Shown: positions 1-10,939 of the stretch, one piece after another
How the letters are laid out: the number at the start of each line of letters is the position of its first letter
Position numbering within the stretch: the stretch's first letter is position 1
DNA from: Microcebus murinus
Lineage: Eukaryota; Chordata; Mammalia; Primates; Cheirogaleidae
Direction of reading: 5' to 3'
Assembly: GCF_040939455.1 (NCBI RefSeq)
Contig: NC_134108.1
Span: 86,348,001 to 86,412,000, forward strand
Length of the DNA: 64,000 bases
Program-made: the position numbers and the translations under genes
Notes under the pieces: model-generated
Told to the model about the DNA's origin: nothing
Databases searched by the model: none
The model's input: the letters and a program-made list of their open reading frames with translations, nothing else

Positions 1-151
1 TATTAGTTGGCCAATTAATTTCTTTTTATTTATAGTAGAGACGGGGTCTTGCTCTTGCTTAGGCTGGTTTTGAACTCCTGACCTCAAGCAATCCACCTGC
101 CTCGGCCTCCCAGAGTGCTAGGATTACAGGCGTGAGCCACCACACTCGGCC
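1..151 (-). mobile_element. Alu SINE fragment, strepsirrhine type
   Basis: Antisense Alu left arm ending in the antisense head at 151 (gtgagccaccacactcggcc). The rest lies beyond the window. It interrupts the end of the Tigger transposon that resumes at 152. Confidence 0.93.
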
Positions 152-2640
152 TATATACTGTATTCTTAAATAAAGTAAGCTAGAGAAAAGAAAATGTTAT
201 TAAGACAATTGTAAGAGAAATATATTTACTATTTATTAAGCAGAAGTGGATCATCATAAAGGTCTTTATCCTCATCATCTTCACGTAAAGTAGGCTGAGG
301 AGGAGGAGGAAGAGGAAGGTTTGGTCTTCTTATCTCAGGGGTGGCAGAGGCAGAAGAGATGGAAGAGGTGGAAAGAGAGGCAGGCATACCTGGTGTAACT
401 TTATGGAAATATATCATAATTTCTGTTTGACTCTTTTGCTTTTTCATTTCCCTAAAAATGTTTGTATACAGAACCAATTTTTCTTCCACCGTTTGCTTAA
501 GTTTCAGTGCTCATATCATAGAAGAGTTCATGTCCTAAAAACATTCAAATGCATTCTTGAGTAATCAGAACCCTCTGCCAGACTGTCCACTGTCAGCTTG
601 CTGTCTGGCAGTGCTGCTTCTACAGTTTCTTTCTCATCATCTGACACACTTCTCCATCAATTTGTCTTCTGTTAATTCCTGTGGGGTGGTGTCTATCAGC
701 TCTTGAATTTCTCCAAGATCCTTATCTTGAAACCATTCACCCCTCACCTTTTTGCCATATTCACAAGCTCTTCCATGATTTTCTTGATGGACTCTGTTGT
801 AAATCCTGTGAGGTCACGTGAATCTGGACACAGTTTGGGCCAAAAGGAATTTATTGTTCTGGGCTTGATGGCTTTCATAGCTTCTTCTATAACAAGAACA
901 GCATCTTCAATGGCATAATCCTTGCAGACTTTCATGTTCTATCAAGATTCTCTTCCGTAGCTTTGACAATTCTTTCCATAGAGTACAGTGTATAATGAGC
1001 CTTAAAGATCCTTATAACCTTCTGATAAAAGGTCGATTTAGAGACATTGTGTTTACGGGCAAGTGGAACACTTTGATGCCTTCATTATTGAACTCATGGG
1101 GCTCTGGATGCCCAGGAACATTGTCCAAAATCAGAAGACCTTTAAAAAGCAGTCCCCTACTGGCAAGGTACTTCCTGACTTCAGGGACAAAGCATCAAAT
1201 AGAACTAATCCAGAAAAAGGGTCCTCATTGTCCAGACCTTGTTGCACAATAAAAACACTGGCAGCTGGTGTTTATTTTTCCTCTTCTAGGTTCAGGGGTT
1301 AGCAGTTTTATAGATAAGGGCACTCCTGATAGTAAACCTGACAGCATTTGTGCAAAACAGTAGAGTTAGCCTATTCCATCCTGCCTTAAATCTTGGTGCT
1401 CACCGTCTTTCTTACCAATAAATGTCCTTCGTGGCATTTTTTCTCACAAATAGGCCACTTTTATCTGCTTTAAAAACCTATTCAGACAGATATCCTTTCT
1501 CCTCAATGATTTTCTTAATGGTATCTGGTAACACATCTGCTACTTCCTATCAGCAGAAGCTGCTTCTGCAGTTATTTTGACATTTTTTAAGCCAAAACTT
1601 TTTCTAGAGTTATCAAACCATCCTTTGCTGGCATCAAATTCTCCAGCTTTATATTTTTCACCTCCCTTTTGCTTTAAGTTGTGATGTAATGACTTCACTT
1701 TTTCTGAAATCATGTTAGAATCTATAGGTATGCCTTTCTTATAGATATCCTGCACCCATATACAAGCTGCATTTTCAATATGAGATAAAAATCTATTTTG
1801 CAAGAAGTACAAGGTTTTCACTCCTAGTGAAGCTGCCCCAGCAATGGCTTCACAACTTTTTTTCTTTTTTTATATGGTCCTTATTCTGGATTCATTTATC
1901 TTGACACGATGGGCTACTACAGCTGCAAACCTCAAACTATAATACATATCAGGCAATTCAACTTTTTCTTATAATGTCGTGACTTTTCTCTGCTTCTTGG
2001 GAGCATTTCCAGAATTACTGGTGGCACTTGTTATAGATCTCATGTTGTTATTCAATGTTCGTGATATTGCACTAGGCACACACACAAAAATACAAGAACC
2101 TCAAGAGATCACTTTTTACTGTGATACGCAATTTATTAAAGAGAAGAACTGCTGCTGCAGAGATGATTAACATCAGTGTTTTAGGCAGATACTCGCAACA
2201 CTTGAGCTTATGGCAATAACAACAGGAGGTAGCAATGAGGTTATTTTAATGTACAGTATATAATACAGCTAATTTTATGCAGTTATGATTTAGCATCTTT
2301 ACATTTGTTTACATTTTTCTTGGCTATGACTGGCACCATGTATGTCTATAAGTATGTGCATAAGTTTTGACAAATTTTAACTTTTTATAATATATTTATA
2401 TAAATTTTATGGTAGCAAATGATAAAATAGATGAGTATCTACATATATTTCATACATTCATGATATATCTAACTTTTCCTTAATTTTTTCAATATTTCTA
2501 GGCTACATGGTTCATCTGCAAGTTTTTTCAAATTGTTACAATCTCCAAAAATTTTTCCAATATATTTATTGAAAAAAAATCTGTATATAAGTGGACCCAT
2601 GAAGTTCAAACTGATATTTTTCAAGGGTTAGCTATATTTT
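152..2640 (-). mobile_element. Tigger-type (pogo/Tc1-mariner) DNA transposon, probably Tigger7-like
   Basis: Read on the minus strand, this is a degraded pogo-family transposon. The CENP-B-like helix-turn-helix region lies at about 1540-1821 (residues KGIPIDSNMISEKVKSLHHN). A DDE-core stretch around 1056-1140 reads LLILDNVPGHPEPHEFNNEG, including the Asp of the LDN-PGHP motif. The acidic, proline-rich C-terminal tail is at 229-489 and ends near DDPLLLNK. The parts are in different frames with stops between them, so there is no active transposase. The right edge near 2618-2640 resembles the subterminal repeat (gtggacccatgaagttcaaa) but the terminal repeat is worn. The left end is separated from the window edge by an Alu. 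Family name is from memory of the consensus. Confidence 0.85.
1540..1821 (-). pseudogene. Tigger transposase remnant, DNA-binding region
   Basis: A 93-codon open stretch matching the CENP-B/pogo HTH part of a Tigger transposase, with features such as AACIWVQDIYKKGIPID and GWFDNSRKSFGLKN. In intact relatives this domain binds the terminal repeats. Here it is cut off from the DDE core by frame breaks, so it is a relic. Confidence 0.8.
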
Positions 2641-3584
2641 CACATTCGGTTACATTAATTATGGAAAACAAAACTTGTAAAAATATTTCTTATAAAAACT
2701 CTTCTGGTAAAACTCCTAAACTCAGAAAAGAAGCAATTTTTTCTTATGCTTTCTTTTGTCAAAACTGAACTCTGAAACACTTTTCCATCCCTGCTAATAT
2801 TGCCATCTTTTCAACTGATATTTGTTTGTTTCTTTTATCTAAAGCACTAAAGAAATTAACAGGAGTGGTGGGGATTTTTGTGCATCTTTGTCATGCTCAT
2901 GAAAATTTCACAAACTTGGTATCTCTCTTACTCTCACTTCTCTAGTACCCCTTAAAGTGTAACTTTGAAAGAGTAATTTTAGAGATATTGAGCTTGAAAG
3001 GGCTTTTGAAATATTTCATTTCTGAGCTGAGTCAAAAATAGGCATGTTTGTTAAAAAAAAAAAAATCCCCTTACAAAGAAGCTTGTCTGGGGAAAGTATT
3101 CTTCAAAACTATAGACATTCCTTTCAGAAAGCCTCTGTTCCAATTCATGGAGCTTATTGTTCTGATCTCAGTGCTCAGTTCCCACAGTTTGAATTTCTTT
3201 TCAAAAATTTTAATGACTTTTAAGAATGTGTTCCTTGCTAAGTCTTGTGAGCTTTCAGTGTCAATGTTTGCCTTTTGATTTCTGTTATTTAGTTCACTTT
3301 TGTGCTTTCAACCGTTGAGAAAACACGGAGGAGCAAAACTGTCCAGCTCTTTGTAAAATATGTGCTCATCCAACGTAGGACCCTTAAGTATATAGGTGTG
3401 ACCTAGACATTAAGACTCTTGACTAAACGTGTGTGACTTTTCCTTCTGAATGCACTCATGAAGCTTGCCACATATTTTTATATATCCAACTCATTCTGTT
3501 ATGATTTTGGGTAAAATAGATTTGTTAATTTGCAAATGTTGCAGATTTGACAAACTAAACCATACCTGATACAGAATACCGTAC
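2641..3584. other. No recognised feature
   Basis: AT-rich intronic DNA between the Tigger and the 58-bp repeat. I see no mobile element, exon or RNA gene. The 76-codon frame at 3048 has no recognisable similarity. Confidence 0.5.
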
Positions 3585-3642
3585 CTGTGCAGAATTCAGA
3601 AACCTAATTTCATTGGTTTGTCCTAAGTTAACCAATTGATTA
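3585..3642 (+). repeat. 58-bp direct repeat, copy 1
   Basis: Starts ctgtgcagaattcagaaacc and ends accaattgatta. It matches 4205-4262 at 56 of 58 positions (one C/T and one A/G difference). The flanks do not match. Confidence 0.92.
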
Positions 3643-4204
3643 CACTAGAAAAAATTAAAGAAAATAAAATCAACGTATGGTGTGATCATTTGTCGACCAC
3701 TTACATTTTCTCTTTCAACAAAACCACATGGGAAACCTGTGGCCTTCTGATTTCAAAATTGTTCTTTTTTAAGCACCAAAGGAGAAGCAAGAAAAGCTTC
3801 ATCTTTCTCTGCTGTACCCCTTTCATAAAAAGATTTGTACTGCAAAATTTGTATTCAGTCAAAAGACTGCAGTCAAGGATCCAGGAAGCCACATGTGACC
3901 CTAAGGCCACAAGTTCCCCACCCCTTATGCAGAGCCTTGTTTTCTCAGAATCTAGAGCACATTATTGTTTTAGTGTAATACTAACAATGCTGAAATCCTA
4001 CAAGGACCAGTTATTTTAACTATATTTCATGGACAGCAACAGATTCAGCTTCAAGCCTGACAATTATTAATAGATTGTGGCTGGGTCAGCATTACCACTA
4101 CTAGACCATCAATTCTAAATATGCCTTTTTCCTGTAGGATCAGGTGAGGTTGGTTCATCAGTTGAGTCTCCTGTTTCTCTTCTACTGCAAGGTTCAGTTT
4201 TCAT

Positions 4205-4262
4205 CTGTGCAGAATTCAGAAATCTAATTTCATTGGTTTGTCCTAGGTTAACCAATTGATTA
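4205..4262 (+). repeat. 58-bp direct repeat, copy 2
   Basis: Second copy, in the same orientation as 3585-3642, with 562 bp between the copies. The repeat does not belong to a family I recognise. Confidence 0.92.
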
Positions 4263-4424
4263 GAAATCTAAATGCATATGAGTGATTCATCAATCACATT
4301 ATTACTTCATTATATTTTTTAGTGGGAAATACAATTCCAATTAAATGGTAGCAATTTTATCAGCTAGTCAGGGAGTGCTCTTCCCAGTATTGATACAATG
4401 AAAACCTGTTTAAATTCAGAAGGT

Positions 4425-4757
4425 GATGAATTAACTGTTTGTGTTGTTATAACCAAATACCACACACTGGGTAATTTATATACAATAAAAATTTATTCCT
4501 CACAGTTCTGGAGGCTGAGAAATCCAAGATCAAGGCAGCAGCAGATTCAATGTCTGGTGAGGGCCTGTTCCTCACAGGTGGTGCCATCTAGGTGTCCTCA
4601 CCTGGCACAAGAGTGGGAGAACAAAAATGGCCTTAAGCTAGTTCCCTTGCCCATTTATAAGCCATTAATCCGTTCCCAAAAGGCCCTACCTTTTAATACC
4701 ACCACAATGGGGATTGAGTTTCAATATATGAATTTTGGGGGACATTAAGACCATAGC
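4425..4757 (+). mobile_element. MLT1-type MaLR LTR, partial
   Basis: Contains the LTR phrases accacacactgggtaattta, cacagttctggaggctgaga and, near the end, atatgaattttgggggacat. These are characteristic of ancient MaLR/ERVL solo LTRs. The extreme 5' end is worn and no internal retroviral sequence follows. Confidence 0.75.
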
Positions 4758-4774
4758 AGGTGGTTTAGTGAACA

Positions 4775-5085
4775 TAAGAACTTTCCAAAAGGAAAATTTT
4801 AAAAGCTGGAGACCATTCTTCTAAGTGAAGTATCACAAGAATGGAAAAATGAGCACCACATATACTCACCATTAAATTGGTACTTAATTGGTCGGCACTA
4901 ATGTGCTCATATGGAAAATAACATTCATAGGGTGTTGGGCAGATGGGAGGGGGGAGAAGGGGATAGGTAAATCCACACCTAATGATGCAGTGAGTGCTAT
5001 CTGGGGTATGGACATGCTTATCAGATGGTGCAAAGGCAATTCGTGTAACCAAAGTGTTTGTACCCCATAATACTTGGAAATAAAA
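4775..5085 (+). mobile_element. L1 3' end, strepsirrhine type
   Basis: Starts in the ORF2 tail (ctggagaccattcttctaag, then agaatggaaaaatgagcacc). It continues through the G-rich 3'UTR (gggaggggggagaaggggat) to gtaccccataatacttggaa and an A-rich tail. Heavily 5'-truncated. Confidence 0.85.
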
Positions 5086-5534
5086 GAAAACTAAATATCA
5101 CTAAGGTTAATCCACCCAAGCTGAGACCTTGTCTTCTCCTACTTCTATCTGGTCCTATAATCAGCCATCATTTGAAGCTTCCTGTTTAAGGACTCACATT
5201 ACTCCAAGTCCTTTGAAAGAGTAAGAACACTGATAGCTCTTGCTCATCAGGACTTGGAACTAAGTTGCAATCCCAGAAACTTAGAATAGTGGCATTGTCC
5301 ATTTTCAGACCTTTGAATATTGGTCCCTTGGGTTCTAAATTCCCAAACACCTCCCAAATACAGCACCCTGAAATAAACTCTTGGGACCTGAACAGTGTTT
5401 GAGCCACAGGACTCCGTGTCTTTTAGACTATTCTGTCCACATTGTACCAGTCATCAGGTTTCAGGGTTCTGCCTCTATCCTGCCCCTCCTTAGTCCTTTT
5501 AATTGATTCTTAAATCAAATGAGGGTTTCAAAAA
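5086..5534. other. No recognised feature
   Basis: Intronic DNA between an L1 tail and an unassigned repeat. Nothing recognised; the 73-codon minus-strand frame at 5186-5407 is unremarkable. Confidence 0.4.
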
Positions 5535-5880
5535 GAAAAATTCCACCCTCAAATTGAGATAATTCATTGAAGGTTTAAAAAAGGGAGTATTTACAAAGAT
5601 ATGGCCAGGGTGTAGGAAAACCATACATGCAAAACCCAGGGCTAGTAAGAACAATGCTGTTACCATTCTAAGGTCAAAGGGAGACAGGGATGAAGCAATT
5701 CCTTGGATGCAGAAGAGAAAAGTTGCAAAGTGAAAAGCGGTAAGCTTCAGTTGAAGGATACAGCCAGTTTAACATGACCCAGCAAGAAGGAGGGCAGAGA
5801 ATAATACCCTCACTTCACTTCCACCTTCATTTTGAGCTCCCTACAAAGCTCTCCAAAGGGAGGACAAAGCCCAATTGATG
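5535..5880 (+). repeat. Old dispersed repeat of unassigned family
   Basis: The segment from attcattgaaggtttaaaaa through the purine-rich middle resembles other copies I associate with an old LTR-like repeat (compare 19706-20170 and 46870-47200). I could not name the family. Confidence 0.35.
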
Positions 5881-5885
5881 TAGGG

Positions 5886-6025
5886 CCCACCCTATTGGCT
5901 TCCTTTTAACTTAATCACCTCTGTAAAGCCCTATCTCCAAATACAGTCACATCCTGGGGTGCTGAGGGTTAGAGCTTCAGCATATGAATCTTGGGGAAAA
6001 CACAATTCAGCCAACCACAGTAGAC
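5886..6025 (+). mobile_element. MLT1-type LTR, 3' part only
   Basis: Holds the MLT1 3' phrase series: gggcccaccctattggcttc, ctatctccaaatacagtcac, cttcagcatatgaatcttgg and cacaattcagccaacca. The 5' part is missing. Confidence 0.8.
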
Positions 6026-6584
6026 ACTCCATAGATATGAGTGTTGTCTCAGAGCCCATGGAGGCCACAAAGCATAAAGTGAGGACAATGCTATCATTCA
6101 TTGATTTGTCCAACAAATCTTAAGAATATACTGTGTATTAGGGTTTGTTCCAAGCTTGATAAATAGAGCAGTTAACAAGGGAGACAAGTTCCTGCTTCAG
6201 GTAGCTTCTATTCCACGTGAGGAGTTGGGAGGGGGAAAACTAGACAAGCTACTAAAAAATCATTTCTGTTATATTCTGATAAAAGCTTTATGAAGACATG
6301 AAGTTTAATGCCTTCATTAAATATGGATATCACCACCAGTCTAAGAGTTTAGATGTTATTAAGCAGGTAATGAGGAAAATGTATGTTTTTTGGTAAGAAA
6401 GGGGCGCGGGGCTGTGTTTCTGGAAGAGCCCAGGGAAAAAGCAGGTAGATTGTTAATGAAAATAATTAAGACAGACTACTTACTTGGATGGTATTATGTG
6501 TATCTCTCTCTCAAGCCTCCATATATAGAGTTCTAGCCTGTGATATTGTGAAATACATATTTGCTTTTCCTCCTGTTTCCTGAC

Positions 6585-7615
6585 ACACAGCTCTGCTACT
6601 GGAGTGAAGAGTTGTTTTTGTGTGCTAATGATATGACTGGTGGCTGGAAGCCCCTAGGTGGCTTCAGGATGGGGCTTGTCCTTAGAAAGACTAAGGCATG
6701 ATTACAGGATTGAGATTTTTCAGCCTCACCCACTGACCTCTGGGGAGAGGAGAGTGGCTGAAGGTGGAGTTCATCACCAATGACCAATGATGTAATCAGC
6801 CATGCCTTTACAATGGAGGCTCCATAAAAACTCAAAGGGAGTTTCCCAAGAATGGAAAAGCAAGCACCACATATACTCACCAGCAAACTAGTATTAACTG
6901 AGCAGCACCTAAGTGGACTCATAGGTACTATAGTAATAGGGTATTGGGCACGTGGGAGGGGGGAGGGGGGCGGGGATATACATACATAATGAGTGAGATG
7001 TGCACCATCTGGGGGATGGTCATGCTGGAGACTCAGACTTGTGGGGGGAGGGAGGGAATGGGCATTTATTGAAACCTTAAAATCTGTACCCCCATAATAT
7101 GCCGAAATAAAAAAAAAACTCAAAGGGATAGGATTCAGATAACTGAACACTTGTAGGTACCTGGAGATTGGCATGTCTGGATAGGGCATGGAAGCTCCAC
7201 ACCCCTTTCCACATGCCTTGTCCTATACGGTTCTTCTATCAGATTATTCATCTGTATCTTTTGCAATATTCTTTATTAAAAAATGGATAAACATAAATAT
7301 TTCCCTGAGTTCCCTGTGAGCTGCTCTAGCAGACTAATGGAACCCAAGCAGAGGGTCATGAGAACCCTTGATTTATAGCTAATCACTCAGAAGCAGTTCA
7401 CAACCTGTGCTCACAACTGGCATCTGAAATGGGGATAATCCTGTGGGATTGAGCCCTCAACCTGTGGGATTGATGCTACTTCTAGATACATAGCAGCATA
7501 ATTAAATTAAATTAGAAGACTCCCACCTGCTATCTACTGGAGAATTTTTTCCTTGGTGTGTGGTGTCAGCAGTGTGCTGCTGAGTGGTATGTGAGGGTAG
7601 GAAAAACACTTTTGT
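6585..7615 (+). mobile_element. ERV-type solo LTR of unassigned family, split by a young L1
   Basis: Recognisable phrases are atggaggctccataaaaact before the L1 insertion and, after it, gcatggaagctccacacccc, ccctgagttccctgtgagct and cctgtgggattga near the 3' end. The order fits one LTR of a mammalian endogenous retrovirus. No gag/pol/env is present. The 197-codon minus-strand frame at 6596-7189 crosses LTR and L1 antisense and is not a gene. Confidence 0.6.
6841..7113 (+). mobile_element. L1 3' end inside the LTR, with target-site duplication
   Basis: A 5'-truncated young L1 tail from gtttcccaagaatggaaaag to ccgaaataaaaa. It is flanked by the perfect 15-bp duplication aaaaactcaaaggga at 6826-6840 and 7114-7128. 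Its G-rich 3'UTR tract is prominent at 6952-6976. Confidence 0.93.
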
Positions 7616-7944
7616 TTGTTTTTTCCTATATCTTCATTAGCCCTTCAGAGTACAATTTTTCCTAGAATCAGAACTAAGAAATCAAAGCAGCAGTAGGCAC
7701 AGAAAAAAGAAGAAATAACATCAGATATTATAAAATAGAAAAAAAAAAAAGGACTGAAAAGTTCACTGAAGGAGGGGAGCAAAGGAAAGATGTAAAGAAT
7801 GATTATTGGATTTTGAACCAGGCAACCAGAATGCTAGAATAATTGTAGGAAGAAGAAGGAAGAGGATAAGCTCAGTTTGGGCCATTTTCTCCTCAGGAGT
7901 CAAACATCCAAATTAGAATATTGCCGAAACAGTTGCCAACATTA

Positions 7945-8705
7945 ACCGTAGAACAACCATATCATCCAGCAATCCCACTACTGGGTATTGATCCACAGGA
8001 AAGGGAATCAATATATTAAAGAGATACCTCGACTCCTATGTTTATTACATAGGAGTATTATATTATGATTATTATAAGTATTATTATTATTATTACATAG
8101 GAGTATTATTATATGAACTATTCACAATGGCCAAGATATGGAATCCACCTAAATGTCCATCAACAGATGAATGGATAAAGAAAATTATCCATATACACAA
8201 TGGAATACCATTCAGTCATAAAAAAGAATGAAATACACAGCAACGTGAATGATACTGGAGGACATTATGTTAAGTGAAATAAGTCAGGCACAGAAAGATA
8301 ATTCATGTATTGTCACTCTTTATGGGAGCTAAAAAAAAAACTCAGCTAGTAGGAGTAGAGTAGAATTATGGTTATTAGAGGCTGGGAAGGGTGAGGAGAG
8401 GGGAAGATAGGAAAAGGTTGGTTAACAAATGTTAACAAATACAAATTATAGCTGGATAGAAGGAATAAGCTCTAGTGTTCTATAGCACTGTAGGGTTAAA
8501 TATGATTAACAATAATTTATTGTATACTTTCAAAAAGCTAGAAGAGAAAATTTTGAATGTTCACATCACAAAGAAATGATAAATGTTTAAGGTAATGGAT
8601 ATGCTAATTACTCCTATTTAATTGTATACATTGCATACATGTATCAAAATATCACTCTGTACCCCTTAAATATGTACAATTATTGTGTGTCAACTGAAAG
8701 TAAAA
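7945..8705 (+). mobile_element. L1 3' end (L1MA-like) with a local rearrangement
   Basis: The ORF2 tail reads atcccactactgggtattga, then caatggccaagatatggaat. It continues into the 3'UTR (ctctagtgttctatagcact; ttaaatatgtacaattattg). Around 8032-8109 normal L1 sequence is replaced by AT-rich DNA with a small palindrome and a 20-bp direct repeat. Confidence 0.88.
8042..8109 (+). repeat. 20-bp direct repeat with a foldback inside an L1
   Basis: ttattacataggagtattat occurs at 8042-8061 and 8090-8109. In addition actcctatg at 8032-8040 is complementary to cataggagt at 8048-8056 across a 7-nt loop. Confidence 0.9.
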
Positions 8706-9630
8706 GGAAAATATGTTAACAGTAGTCAAGACTAAACATACATTTGGGGTTAACTATGTAGAGTTCAGGGTTGAACCATGTAAATTACTGAGAGGAAAAA
8801 GAGAGGAAAGCAGACCAAGAAACCATTTTACAGCAAAACTACATGGGCAGGGTAAGAAAGAAGCAGAATGAGTAATAAAGCAATGAAAAGAAAAAAAGAA
8901 GAGGAAGAGAAGGAAGCCATTCGAGATAAAAGACTCAGACGAGCAAATACCAGAAACAAAGGGAGGGAACTTGAGGAAGAAGCTGTAGGTAGCAACAATG
9001 GATGCTGCAGAGAAGTGGAAGAGGGTGAGAAATGGACAGAACTATTGTGCTTAGATCCTAAGAGTTTGTTCTTGACTCTCAAGGAGGTAAATGTGGTAAG
9101 GTGGAGACCCTGGAAATCAGACGTAGGTGGGAAGCTATCAGGGGAAGCAGACTCTACAGAAGGGTGAGGGCAGACAGCACCAGTTTTGTGCTGGAAGAAG
9201 TTCCTCTTTAAAAGAGAACAGTAATCTTAAGGGATTGTACGACCCAGTTTATGCTTATTGCCTCAAATGAATGACTAAAAGTGTGCCCTCTTCCCTAATA
9301 TAATCTGTTAGGAGGATACCCTTGATAATTCCTAGAAAGACAAAGGAAGAGCAGCACACATTCTCTAAAATTGCAAGAAGAGAAAATGATATGAAGATAC
9401 AAGGAAATGTTAATATGATGATCAAGGATGTGTATGGGTTCAATCAAATGTTCTTCTTTTTTTCTTTCTTTTTTTTTTTTTTGAGACAGAATCTCACTCT
9501 GATGCCCAGACTAGAGTGCCGTGGCATCAGCCTAGCTCACAGAAATCTCAAACTCCTGGGCTCAAGTGATCCTACTGCCTCAGTATCCCAAGTAGCTGGG
9601 ACTACAGGCATGGGCCACCATGCTTGGCTA

Positions 9631-9813
9631 GTATATATATATGTGTGTGTGTGTGTATATATATATATATACACAGCAGGAAGGCAAGAGATACTGAATA
9701 AATAAGACATTTAATATATATATATACACACACACATATATATATACTAAATAAAGAATATATATGTGTGTGTGTATATATATATATACACACACACACA
9801 TATATATATATAT
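9631..9813. repeat. Compound TA/TG/CA microsatellite
   Basis: Alternating blocks of (TA)n, (TG)n and (CA)n, largely self-complementary. They flank the 40-bp segment at 9675-9714. Confidence 0.95.
9675..9714 (+). repeat. 40-bp segment copied from, or to, 10897-10936
   Basis: Starts agcaggaaggcaagagatac. It is identical over 40 bp to 10897-10936. Here it sits inside the Alu microsatellite; at 10897 it sits in ordinary intronic DNA. Confidence 0.93.
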
Positions 9814-10639
9814 ATTCTTTAGCTGTCCAGCGAATTTCTTTCTATTTTTTTGGTAGAGACGGAGTCTCGCTCTTGCTCAGGCTGGTCTCCAACTCCTGAG
9901 CTCAAATGATCCGCCTGCCTCGGCCTCCCAGAGTGCTAGGATTACAGGTGTGAGCCACCGTTCCTGGCCCAATCAAATATTCTTTATCTTTCCAATACAT
10001 TATAGAATATTTTATTCTATAACTGGAATAAATTAATTCTAATTAATTTATTAGTGGGTTGCAAGGTTTGGGAAAATGTCTTCTTTAAAGTGTTCCTGTG
10101 GTCACAGAAAACACCCACTCTTCCCCTGCTGAGCCTTGAAGCAGTACTGGAAGGATCAATCTGATCCTTCAATTTGCCATTTCAATGCAGAAGAAAATCA
10201 AATCTAGAGATAACTCATGTTAAGAGTTTGATATACTTTTATGTCATGGGATTAAAACTATTTTTTAATTCTCCCTTAAACTTTTCTCCTTTACATTTTT
10301 ATATCTAAAATAAGCATTACTTTGGTAATCAATAAAAAAACAATTATTTGGAAATCAATCTATTCATTGTTTTAGGTCATGAAAACCCCTAAAATATGTT
10401 AGTTTGAACACACAGTGTGAAGTTAGACCTCTCCAGAAAGGACAAATATCCTAGCACACTACTAATCCATGCAGGGATACATTTAAATAATAGATGTAAT
10501 AAGCACTTATTGGCTTTCGGTTTTTAAATGTTACTTATGAGTAAAAAGTAAAAAAACTGAAGCATGGTTGCAAAACTGAATGTAAATGTAATCAACCTTG
10601 ACACTTTTTTTGGGTTGTTTTTTTTTGTCCTTTGAGCTT

Positions 10640-10805
10640 TTGGTTAAAATTTTTAATTGACAAACAATTGTATATATTTAAGGGTCACAAAGTGATATTT
10701 CGACACATGTATGCATTCTTGGAGTGAGTAAATCAGGCTACTTAGTAAATCTATTACCTTGCATATTTATCATTCCTTTGTGGTAAGAATATTTAAAATC
10801 ACTCT
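10640..10805 (-). mobile_element. L1 3'UTR fragment (L1MA-like)
   Basis: Antisense of the L1MA 3' end: acaattgtatatatttaagg, then cacatgtatgcattcttgga and tttgtggtaagaatatttaa. It resembles the reverse complement of 8630-8695. Confidence 0.75.
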
Positions 10806-10896
10806 TTTAAAATAAAGGTGGAACTGATGGAAGACAGGAGTTGGCAAGAACAGAGGACAGTAGATAAAGCAGGATGCTAATATTTTAATCTGACAG

Positions 10897-10936
10897 AGCA
10901 GGAAGGCAAGAGATACTGAATAAATAAGACATTTAA
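10897..10936 (+). repeat. 40-bp segment, probable source copy
   Basis: Same 40 bp as 9675-9714, in the same orientation. It is embedded in non-repetitive DNA, which suggests this is the original locus. Confidence 0.9.
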
Positions 10937-10939
10937 AGA

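Larger units (their letters stand above)
9441..9984 (-). mobile_element. Alu SINE with its centre replaced by microsatellite DNA
   Basis: One antisense Alu arm with its poly-T lies at about 9465-9630 and the other at about 9818-9969. The region between them is TA/TG/CA microsatellite plus a 40-bp foreign segment. The whole unit sits between duplicated caatcaaatgttctt (9441-9455) and caatcaaatattctt (9970-9984), so it was one insertion that was later disrupted. Confidence 0.92.

Noticed and set aside
3636..4019. 127-codon plus-strand frame
   Set aside because: No domain, no codon bias and no splice context; it lies between the two 58-bp repeats in intronic DNA.
6596..7189. 197-codon minus-strand frame, the longest in the window
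   Set aside because: It crosses an LTR and antisense L1 3'UTR; the proline-rich part is the antisense of the L1 G-rich tract.
8828..9082. Ser/Leu-rich minus-strand frame resembling a signal peptide
   Set aside because: Low-complexity product of a purine-rich plus strand, with an overlapping Lys/Glu-rich frame on the other strand.
9602..9799. Small transmembrane-like protein (Tyr/Ile/Val-rich frame)
   Set aside because: Translation of a TA/TG/CA microsatellite. It shares a peptide with the frame at 10770-10973 only because of the 40-bp DNA duplication.
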